From: Actinoplanes sp. TBRC 11911
GTDB taxonomy: Bacteria > Actinomycetota > Actinomycetes > Mycobacteriales > Micromonosporaceae
Reading direction: 5' to 3'
Assembly (NCBI RefSeq): GCF_012933445.1
Contig: NZ_JABBNC010000004.1
Coordinates: forward strand, 62,001-126,000
Length of the DNA: 64,000 bases
Below are positions 16,649-23,773 of the stretch, piece by piece; position 1 is the stretch's first letter, and each line of letters opens with the position of its first letter. Made by a program: the position numbers and the translations under genes. Below the pieces are notes generated by a model. It was not told the DNA's origin and made no database searches. It saw only the letters and a program-made list of their open reading frames with translations.

Positions 16649-17626
16649 ATGCGCGTGGCCGGACCCCGCAGTGCCGTCGTGGTGAATCCCGTCAAAGTCC
16701 CCGATATGGAATTTCTCCGCAGCGTCATCGGTGAGGGACTCGCGATGGCCGGGTGGCCGGCGCCGGTCTGGCATGAGACCACCGTCGCCGACCCCGGGCG
16801 AGGCCAGGCCGAGCAGGCCGTACGCGACGGGGCCGAACTGATCTTCGTCTGCGGCGGCGACGGCACCGTGATGTCGGTGGTCACCGCCGTGGCCGGCTCG
16901 GACGTGGCGCTGGCGGTGCTCCCGGCCGGCACCGGCAACCTGCTCGCCGCGAACCTGGGCCTGGGCGACGACCCGGCCACCGGGGTGGTGGTGGCGCTCG
17001 AGGGCGGCCGTAAGCGCATCGACGTCGGGGTGACCGGCGACCGCTGCTTCGCGGTGATGGCCGGCATCGGCTTCGACGCCCGGATGCTGGAGGGCACCTC
17101 GGAGCGGGCGAAGAAGCATCTCGGCTGGCTGGCGTACGTCGGCGGCGGCCTCAAACACCTGCGGGACCGCCCGATGCGCGCGCGGATCGTGCTGGACGGC
17201 GGCGCGCCGAAGCCGCGTCGCGCGCGCACGGTCATCGTCGGCAACGTGGGCCGCCTGCAGGGTGGTCTGCGGCTGCTCAGCAGGGCCGACCCGGCCGACG
17301 GCAAGCTCGACGTGGCCATCCTGAGCCCGAACAACCTGGCGCACTGGGTCCGGCTGGCCTGGGCGGTGATGAGCCGCCGGGAACGGATCCCGCTGATGGA
17401 GACGTTCACCGCCGAGCGTGTGGAGATCTACACCCGCAGGACGCAGCCGCGCCAGCTCGACGGTGACCTCATCGAACCGGGCCGGGCTTTGCGGATCCAC
17501 GTGAAGCCGCAGGCCTTGCTGCTCTGCGTGCCCCGCCCGGACGGCGACCCCGATCTGGCGTACGACGCGGGGGCGGCAGCCGAGGCGGCCAAGGGCTTAC
17601 GTGTGCGAACGGACCCCGCGGGGTAA
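16649..17626 (+). CDS. Diacylglycerol-kinase-family lipid kinase
   Basis: A 325-residue soluble lipid kinase. The nucleotide-binding loop is FVCGGDGTVMSV (GGDGT at 69-73), followed by PAGTGNLLAANLG and GIGFDARM, all DAGK catalytic-domain signatures. It would phosphorylate diacylglycerol or a related lipid with ATP. The C-terminal domain ends LDGDLIEPG. Thirty-three bases separate it from a PAP2 phosphatase gene that could act in the opposite direction, so the operon looks like a lipid phosphorylation/dephosphorylation unit. Confidence 0.92.
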   Translation: MRVAGPRSAVVVNPVKVPDMEFLRSVIGEGLAMAGWPAPVWHETTVADPGRGQAEQAVRDGAELIFVCGGDGTVMSVVTAVAGSDVALAVLPAGTGNLLAANLGLGDDPATGVVVALEGGRKRIDVGVTGDRCFAVMAGIGFDARMLEGTSERAKKHLGWLAYVGGGLKHLRDRPMRARIVLDGGAPKPRRARTVIVGNVGRLQGGLRLLSRADPADGKLDVAILSPNNLAHWVRLAWAVMSRRERIPLMETFTAERVEIYTRRTQPRQLDGDLIEPGRALRIHVKPQALLLCVPRPDGDPDLAYDAGAAAEAAKGLRVRTDPAG

Positions 17627-17659
17627 ATCGGGGGATACCCGCCCCCGAAGGAGCCCGAC

Positions 17660-19306
17660 GTGCCCAACGAGCCCGACGACGTGGTCGTGCCCGACCCCAA
17701 GGGCGTAGCCAGGCCAGACGACCGCAGCGTGGCCAAGCCCGACGACGGCAGCGTGGTCGAACGCGCGGGCTGGGGGCCCGTGCGGCACTTCGCCGAGCGC
17801 AGCGTGCTCGGGCTGCTCGCGATCGTCGTGGCCGGGCTGTGCTTCGGCACGCTGCTGCTGCTCGTGCGCGACCGCTGGGAGCCGCTGCAACACCTCGACC
17901 AGTCCATCGACGACCGGCTGAACGGGCTGATCGCGCCACACCCGGCCGTGGTCAAGGTGCTCAGCACGATCAGTTCGGCCGGCGGCCGCAGCGTGCTGAT
18001 CCCGCTGGTCGTCATCGTGATCGTGATGCTGCTGATCCGCCGTCGGCCGCGGCTGGCTCTGTATCTCGCGGTCACCGGTGTCGGCGCGATGCTGCTCGAC
18101 CCGTCGCTGAAGACCCTGGTCGGCCGGGTGCGGCCGGTGGTGGCCGACCCGATCGCGCGCGGCGCCGGCAACAGCTTTCCGAGCGGGCACACTCTCGGCA
18201 CCACCATCGTCTACGGGATGCTCGCCCTGGTTTTCCTTTCGCTGGCACACGGACAGTGGCGTGGCTGGGTGATCGGGGCCGCGACGACGATCGTGGTCGC
18301 GGTCGGGCTCAGCCGGATCGGGCTGGGCGTGCACTTCCTCTCCGACGTGCTGGCCGGCTGGTTCCTCGGCCTGGCCTGGATCGGCGTCACCGCGTATGCC
18401 TTCCGGGTGTGGCGCCGCGAGGCCGGACACCCCACCCCGCCGCTGACCGAGGGTCTGGAACCGGAGGCCGCCCCCGACCTGGACCCGGCACCTGCCGAGC
18501 GGGCGATGCTGCCGCACCCGTGGGCGAAGGGCGCCGAGATCCTGGTGGGCTGGGTGCTCACCTTCGGCCTGCTGTACGTCCTCGGATACGTCGTGACCAA
18601 CTGGCTGCCGGGCTCGTTCGACGACGCCGTACCGCGCTGGCTGCAGACGCTCCGCACGCCGGCGCTCGACCACGCGAGCCGGTGGTGGAGCAAGGCCGGC
18701 GACACCCACGCGGTCCTGGCCGTCTCGCTCGTGTTCTGCCCGATCGCGCTGGCCCTGTGGCGGCGGTGGCGGCCGGTGCTGTTCCTCGTGCTGGCCATGG
18801 TCGGCGAACTCACTCTCTTCCTGACCAGCGCCGCGGCCACCGACCGCCCGCGCCCGCCGGTCGAGCAGCTGGACGGGGTGTTGCCGACCTCGTCGTTCCC
18901 GAGTGGCCACGTCGCCGCCACCGCCTGCCTGTGGGCCGCGATCGCGATCGTGTCGATGGCCCGGATCCGGCAGTGGTGGCGCTGGCTGTTCCTGGTGGCG
19001 GCGATCGTGATGCCGGCCGGGGTGGCGGCGTCCCGGATGTATCGCGGCATGCACCATCCGACCGACGTGCTCGGCGGGCTTCTGCTCGCCGCGGCGTGGC
19101 TGGCCGTGCTTTGGTGGGTGGTGCGGCCGAACGAGTCGGCGGTGTCAGTCTCCGAGGCGGCCCGGGAGATTCAGCATGACGATGCGGATCATGACGTGGA
19201 ACGTCAAGACCGGCGGGTACGACTGGCACGGCGATCGCCTCACGGCGATCGCGGCGGTGATCGCCCGAGAGCGCCCCGACCTGCTCGCACTCCAGGAGCT
19301 TCGTAA
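17660..19306 (+). CDS. Membrane protein with two PAP2 phosphatase domains
   Basis: 548 residues with two complete PAP2 (type 2 phosphatidic-acid phosphatase) units. Unit 1 has KTLVGRVRP, FPSGHTLG and SRIGLGVHFLSDV. Unit 2 has TDRPRPP, FPSGHVAA and SRMYRGMHHPTDV. Each set spans five or six membrane segments, and a Pro-rich loop (about 255-290) joins them. The likely role is removing phosphate from lipid phosphates or undecaprenyl diphosphate outside the membrane. The last about 45 codons run over the next gene. This tail is Arg/Asp-rich and unlike PAP2 proteins, so the natural end or an unseen frameshift should be checked. Confidence 0.88.
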   Translation: MPNEPDDVVVPDPKGVARPDDRSVAKPDDGSVVERAGWGPVRHFAERSVLGLLAIVVAGLCFGTLLLLVRDRWEPLQHLDQSIDDRLNGLIAPHPAVVKVLSTISSAGGRSVLIPLVVIVIVMLLIRRRPRLALYLAVTGVGAMLLDPSLKTLVGRVRPVVADPIARGAGNSFPSGHTLGTTIVYGMLALVFLSLAHGQWRGWVIGAATTIVVAVGLSRIGLGVHFLSDVLAGWFLGLAWIGVTAYAFRVWRREAGHPTPPLTEGLEPEAAPDLDPAPAERAMLPHPWAKGAEILVGWVLTFGLLYVLGYVVTNWLPGSFDDAVPRWLQTLRTPALDHASRWWSKAGDTHAVLAVSLVFCPIALALWRRWRPVLFLVLAMVGELTLFLTSAAATDRPRPPVEQLDGVLPTSSFPSGHVAATACLWAAIAIVSMARIRQWWRWLFLVAAIVMPAGVAASRMYRGMHHPTDVLGGLLLAAAWLAVLWWVVRPNESAVSVSEAAREIQHDDADHDVERQDRRVRLARRSPHGDRGGDRPRAPRPARTPGAS

Positions 19307-19967
19307 CTTCGGCCGGCACGGTGGCCGCCGGATGACCGCGCTGGCCGACGCCGTCGGCATGACCCCGCGCCTGGCCCGCTCGCCGCTCGGGCAGCCGGTG
19401 GCGATGCTCGTCCGGCCGCCGCTGGAGATCGTGCGCAGCGCGTCGTTCGGCTGGCGGCTGCACCACGCGGCCGCGGCCGTCACCGTCCGCACCCGCGTCG
19501 GCCTGCTCACGATGGTGAGCGCCCACCTCAACCCGTTCTCGCCGCCGCGCCGCCGCCGCGAGGCGATCTGGCTGGCCCACCGATTCAACCCGGGCAAGGG
19601 CGCGGTGCTCATCGCCGGCGACCTCAACGGGCTGGACCCGGGCACCGATCACACGGCGATGCTGGCCGGCCTGCCCGGCACGCACCGGCGGCGGCACGCG
19701 GGCGCGGACGGCGTGGTCGACACCCGCGCGGTCGCCGCGTTCAGCGAGGCCGGCCTCGTCGACCTGTGGCGGGCGGCCGGCCGCGGCGAGCCACTCACCG
19801 TGCCGACCACACGCGGCGGTGGCAAGGAATTCTCCCGGATGCGGCTCGATTACGTCTTCGCCGCGCCACAGCTCGCGTCTCTGGCGACCGACGTCCATGT
19901 CGTGCGAGGCGACGAGACCGAATACGCCTCGGACCATTACCCCCTGCGCGCCGATCTGGCGATCTGA
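19176..19967 (+). CDS. Endonuclease/exonuclease/phosphatase family protein
   Basis: 263 residues with the EEP fold: MTWNVKTGG (metal/Asn), LLALQELR (catalytic Glu), MVSAHLNPF, AGDLNGLD (Asp-Asn pair), RLDYVF and SDHYPL (final Asp-His). Members cleave phosphodiesters in DNA, RNA, sphingomyelin or phosphoinositides. In a lipid kinase/PAP2 operon a phospholipid substrate is attractive but unproven. No signal peptide. The start lies 131 bases inside the PAP2 reading frame. Confidence 0.88.
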   Translation: MTMRIMTWNVKTGGYDWHGDRLTAIAAVIARERPDLLALQELRNFGRHGGRRMTALADAVGMTPRLARSPLGQPVAMLVRPPLEIVRSASFGWRLHHAAAAVTVRTRVGLLTMVSAHLNPFSPPRRRREAIWLAHRFNPGKGAVLIAGDLNGLDPGTDHTAMLAGLPGTHRRRHAGADGVVDTRAVAAFSEAGLVDLWRAAGRGEPLTVPTTRGGGKEFSRMRLDYVFAAPQLASLATDVHVVRGDETEYASDHYPLRADLAI

Positions 19968-19974
19968 ATCGTTC

Positions 19975-20150
19975 ATGCGGTCAAGCTTGGTGCCTTCCCC
20001 GGGAGCAGATGCAACCGTTACCTCTCAGTGCGCCTTAGCGCGCACGTGTTGGTAGTCCTGCCTTGCGGCGGGACGGTCCCGGTCTGACCCGCCGACGCGG
20101 TGCCGGGTTCACGCTTCGCGGCCACCTGCCCGCCGAGGCGGGTCTTACAG
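19975..20150 (-). ncRNA. Candidate omegaRNA at the 3' end of tnpB
   Basis: TnpB nucleases use a guide RNA made from the 3' end of their own gene and the element's right end. Here that would be the last part of tnpB plus the DNA down to about 19975, where TGCCTTCC...GGGAGCA can form a small hairpin. The exact right end and guide start cannot be set without related copies. Confidence 0.3.
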
Positions 20151-21403
20151 TCGGCTCCACGTGCTGCTACCGGGCCACTCCCGGCCGTGTTGAACTCGGC
20201 CGCGAGCGCGGCCAGGTTGAGTGCGGCGTTGCGGTCGCGGTCGCAGACCAGCCCGCACGCCTCACATACGTAGGTCCGCTCGTGCAGGGCGAGTTTGGTT
20301 TTCACCGCGCCGCAGCCCGAGCAGGTTTTCGAGGACGGATACCAGCGATCAGCCACCAGCAGCCGGCCACCATTCCATCCGGTCTTGTAGGCGAGCTGGC
20401 GGCGAATCACCGCAAACGCCGCGTCAGCGATGTGCCGGGCCAGTCGGCGGTTGGCGAGCATCCCGGTGACGTTGAGGTCTTCGACCACGACTGTGCCGTA
20501 CTCGCGGGCGAGTCGGGTGGTGAGCTTGTGCAGGCCGTCCCGGCGCAGGTTCGCCACCCGGGCGTGAGCGCGGCTGAGCCGGGCCGCCGCCCGTTGCCAC
20601 CGTTTCGACGGACGTCGGCAAATGCGCCGGTCGGGGCCGCACTTACGCGACAGGGCGCGTCCGAGCGAGCGCATCCGCTGCTGTGCGGTCACCAGGTGGC
20701 GGGGGTTGGCGATCAGGTCGCCGGTGGACAGCACCGCGAGATACTTGATCCCGAGGTCCACACCCACCACGGCCTGGGGCCGGCCCGGGACGCGTTCGGC
20801 GCGCTCGATCTCGACGGTGAACGACACATGCCAGCGCCCGCCGTCACGACGCACCGTCGCGGACATGATCCGCGCGGTGCCGTTCTCGATACGCCGGGCG
20901 AGTTTGCGGGCGGACTCGTGCAGCTTCAACGAGCCCAGCCGGGGCAGCACGATATGCATCCGGTCGGGCTCGACGCGGATCGGTCCAGTGGTGAACCGTA
21001 TCGATGGTGTGGTGCGGCGGCGGGACTTGAACCTGGGGAATCCGACACGGCGACCCGACCTTTTGCCGGTACGGGAGTCGGCCCAGTTCCTCAACCCGCG
21101 AGCGAGGGCGTCCAGACCGGTGTTGAACGCCTCCTTGGACATCTCGGCCCACCACGGCGCCACATCGGCCTTGACAGCGTTCCATGCCTTGCGCAGACCC
21201 GCGAGCGACCAGGGCATCGACGGCGTCAGCTGCTCGTCCGGCACTCCGTAGGAGCGTTCCGCCGCCCGTTGACCCATGACCGCCTCGACCCGGGCGAGTG
21301 CCCAGTTGTGCGCGAACCTGGCCGCCCCGGCGTGGGCGTACATGTCACGCTCTTGGCCTGGTGTGAGGTCTAGCGCGAACCGGTATGCCTGGATCGTCTT
21401 CAA
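20018..21403 (-). CDS. tnpB: TnpB RNA-guided nuclease (IS200/IS605, IS1341-type)
   Basis: 461 residues from a TTG at 21403 (AAAGGA upstream), starting LKTIQAYRFALDLTPGQE as TnpB proteins usually do. The RuvC catalytic residues are all present: Asp in VVGVDLGIKYLAV (about 216), Glu in VVVEDLNVTGM (about 308), and Asp in CDRDRNAALNL (about 388-390). Two zinc-ribbon pairs (CSGCG, CEACG) lie between the last two. So it should be active. The frame is open to an ATG at 21619, adding 72 unrecognised residues. No tnpA accompanies it. It sits between a host operon and an unrelated gene. Confidence 0.95.
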   Translation of the reverse strand: MKTIQAYRFALDLTPGQERDMYAHAGAARFAHNWALARVEAVMGQRAAERSYGVPDEQLTPSMPWSLAGLRKAWNAVKADVAPWWAEMSKEAFNTGLDALARGLRNWADSRTGKRSGRRVGFPRFKSRRRTTPSIRFTTGPIRVEPDRMHIVLPRLGSLKLHESARKLARRIENGTARIMSATVRRDGGRWHVSFTVEIERAERVPGRPQAVVGVDLGIKYLAVLSTGDLIANPRHLVTAQQRMRSLGRALSRKCGPDRRICRRPSKRWQRAAARLSRAHARVANLRRDGLHKLTTRLAREYGTVVVEDLNVTGMLANRRLARHIADAAFAVIRRQLAYKTGWNGGRLLVADRWYPSSKTCSGCGAVKTKLALHERTYVCEACGLVCDRDRNAALNLAALAAEFNTAGSGPVAARGADCKTRLGGQVAAKREPGTASAGQTGTVPPQGRTTNTCALRRTER

Positions 21404-21635
21404 ACCGGATCCTTTGGTTGCCGCGTCCTCCGCACGGCGTAACCCCGAGTACATCACCGCCTGCCCGGCCGGCCCAGCCGTGGCCCCGGACACCGGTTCA
21501 CCAGCCATAGTCAACCTACCCAGCCGCTCTCCGGGAACAGGCAGCATTCCGGACTCGTCGCGCCGCCGCTCGCTGGCGTACGAGACATCGGTGAATGTCG
21601 CCCATCCCTCCAGGTTCACGACGCCGACCCTAGAC

Positions 21636-21653
21636 GACTAGTAGGCACTAGTC
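21636..21653. repeat. Perfect hairpin near the left end of the TnpB element
   Basis: GACTAGT-AGGC-ACTAGTC: 7-bp arms and a 4-base loop, just outside the upstream end of the tnpB frame. IS200/IS605 elements carry subterminal hairpins recognised by TnpA, so this may mark the left end. It could also be a regulator site for the rightward gene at 21753. Confidence 0.5.
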
Positions 21654-21752
21654 TAGTGGTCATCAATTTCGGCAGCTGTTACCCCGCGCGCACCATCCAA
21701 TGACGACCGTGGATCATTGCGCGGTCGAAATCGATGAGCGGGGAGGCTCGAG

Positions 21753-22385
21753 GTGGCGAACGGGGTGCGGATCCCGGCGGCGTATGTGTCGACCGGATGG
21801 GGGACGCCTACGGTGTGTGTGCGGCACGGGTTACCGGCGGCCGGGCACAAGCCCGCGCGGTTCATCTCGCGGGTGCCCGGATGGGCGTACCCGCTGGTGC
21901 TGGCCGGGGGTGTGGTCTTTCTGATCGTGGTGCGCGCGGTGCAGAAGGAGGTCCGGGCCGCTCGGTGGCCGTTCTGCCCGCGCTGCTCGCGTGACCGGAT
22001 GAGCCGCATGGTGATCGGGATCGTGCTGGCGGTCGCCGGAGTCGCCGGGATCCCGATCGCACTGTCCGCATCGGACGGCAGCGTCGCGGACGGCACCGCC
22101 GGTCCGGGTGTCTCGCTGCTGTTGCTGATCGTGCTGATCATGGTCGGCTACATCGTGGCGGTGCGGGCGACGTGGTCGTCGGTGGCCGGCGGCATCACGA
22201 TCAGCAAGGGGCAGGAGGTCGATTTCCCGCGCGCCCACGAGGCGTTCGTGGCCGAGGCGGTGGCCGCGCGGGAGTCGGCCGCGCGGTATTACGCCGCCCA
22301 GCAGCAGGCCTACGCCGACGTGCCACCCCAGGCGTACGCCGGTGTGCCGCCGCAGGCCTACGCCGGCCTGCCGCCGCAGGCCTGA
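21753..22385 (+). CDS. Membrane protein with Cys-pair motif and PPQAYAG repeats
   Basis: 210 residues from GTG 21753 (GGGGAGG upstream). Hydrophobic segments lie around 45-62, 85-105 and 120-140. Between the first two is FCPRC, and an earlier CVRHG may complete a metal site. The C-terminus carries three near-perfect seven-residue repeats, PPQAYAD/G. I recognise no family. The tail resembles Pro/Tyr-rich actinobacterial protein-protein contact tails. Convergent with the next gene. Confidence 0.7.
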   Translation: MANGVRIPAAYVSTGWGTPTVCVRHGLPAAGHKPARFISRVPGWAYPLVLAGGVVFLIVVRAVQKEVRAARWPFCPRCSRDRMSRMVIGIVLAVAGVAGIPIALSASDGSVADGTAGPGVSLLLLIVLIMVGYIVAVRATWSSVAGGITISKGQEVDFPRAHEAFVAEAVAARESAARYYAAQQQAYADVPPQAYAGVPPQAYAGLPPQA

Positions 22386-22391
22386 CACCAC

Positions 22392-23678
22392 CTACTGCTC
22401 GTGCGTGACCTCGATGATCCGGCGTGACCACGTACGGGCGCGAATCGTGATCGTCACGCCCTCGGTCACGCCGGCGAGCAGCTTGTCCGGCAGGCCCCAC
22501 GCGGTCGTCCGGTCGGTCCGGCCGTCGTCGATCGCCACGTAGTAGAGCCACGGTGGGCCGGGCTCGGTGTCGTCCGGGTGCGTGTTGCGACGCCAGGCCT
22601 CGACCCACTGGACCTGGCCGCTGACCGTCTCCGGCGCGGAGATGTCCAGCAGCGCGCGAACAGCGATGCGCAACCCGAAGAGCGCGACCACGAAGCCGGC
22701 CAGGCACAGCGCGTCGAAGAAGTAAGTTACGCCGATGCTGAACGCGTCGGCGTCCGGCGCGAGGTCGAAGACCCGGGTCAGGAACACGCCGGCGCCGCCG
22801 CCGAGGCCGATCATCAGCGCGGCCATCCACAACAGACGCACACCGCTGATCCCGTACGGGAATTTGTCCGGTGGATAACTGACGTGGATCCGGTGCCAGT
22901 ACCCGCCGTAGGACGACCACAGCGTCCGGCGGTCGGCCTGACTGAACGGGAGCGCGGCGCTCAGTTCCGGCGTCTTTCCCAGCGCCGTGGCGTACGCGGG
23001 ACTGGGGTCAGTGACGGAAAGCCAGCGGGAGGCGGCGGCGAGACCGGCGGGGGTGTCCCGTTCGCCCTCGCGGCGCTCGCCCACGACCAGCGCGAAGCCG
23101 AAGGCCAGCACGAACCCGCCCGCCGCGGCGCCGAGCGAATACCCGAGCAGCGTCACGGCGAACAGCAGCGCGGCGATCGCGGCGGAGCCTCGCATCAACC
23201 GGCGTTCCCGCTTTCCGTAGCGCGGTTGCGAAAGGCCGGCCGCGCGCGCCTCGAAGGTGATCTCGTCGCGGAATCGCTTCCACCAGGCCGCCGAATCGTC
23301 GCTGCCGCGGAACCGCAGGGCTTCCAAGGGCGCGCTCCCGGCCGCGGGCTGCTGCACCGCCGCGAGCCGGTCGAGCACCATCTGCTCGTACGGCCGGAGG
23401 CCGAGGTCGACGCCGGTGCGCAGCGGGTGCGCGGTGCCGTCGTGAATGACCGCGTACTCCTTGGCGGTCAGGTCGACGAGTGTGGCCGCGGCCGCGTCGG
23501 AGGTGACGGTCCAGCCGTTCACCAGCAGGTTCACGACCGCCGGTGTCTCCGGGCCGGACAGTGTCGGTTCCGGGTACGGCTGCGGCTGGTTGGTGCGGGT
23601 GGCGCGGTTGATCGAGGTGGCCACCCAGGCGAAGCCGGCGGCCGCGAGCACGCCGGCGATCAGAACAATGATGATCAA
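22392..23678 (-). CDS. Hypothetical membrane protein (428 aa)
   Basis: The TTG start at 23678 gives an N-terminal anchor MIIIVLIAGVLAAAGFAWVA. A cytoplasmic region follows with WTVTSDAAAATLVDLTAKEY, resembling the winged segment of DUF2207-type membrane proteins. Two more hydrophobic pairs lie around 175-205 and 290-350. The end has a small beta-rich domain with TITIRARTWSRRIIEV. No enzymatic motif seen. It lies 95 bases downstream of the M36 peptidase gene, separated by a strong hairpin, so probably separately transcribed. Confidence 0.7.
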   Translation of the reverse strand: MIIIVLIAGVLAAAGFAWVATSINRATRTNQPQPYPEPTLSGPETPAVVNLLVNGWTVTSDAAAATLVDLTAKEYAVIHDGTAHPLRTGVDLGLRPYEQMVLDRLAAVQQPAAGSAPLEALRFRGSDDSAAWWKRFRDEITFEARAAGLSQPRYGKRERRLMRGSAAIAALLFAVTLLGYSLGAAAGGFVLAFGFALVVGERREGERDTPAGLAAASRWLSVTDPSPAYATALGKTPELSAALPFSQADRRTLWSSYGGYWHRIHVSYPPDKFPYGISGVRLLWMAALMIGLGGGAGVFLTRVFDLAPDADAFSIGVTYFFDALCLAGFVVALFGLRIAVRALLDISAPETVSGQVQWVEAWRRNTHPDDTEPGPPWLYYVAIDDGRTDRTTAWGLPDKLLAGVTEGVTITIRARTWSRRIIEVTHEQ

Positions 23679-23731
23679 GGCCTAAAGATAGATCCGGTCG
23701 ATGTTGCGGCGAGTAACAACCAAGTGAACAT

Positions 23732-23764
23732 CGAGTGGGCGGACCCGATCGGCCCGCCCACTCG
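23732..23764 (-). terminator. Hairpin downstream of the M36 peptidase gene
   Basis: Perfect 11-bp arms (23732-23742 and 23754-23764) around an 11-base loop, nine bases past the peptidase stop. There is no clear T-run, which is common in high-GC terminators. Confidence 0.7.
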
Positions 23765-23773
23765 TCAAATCCA

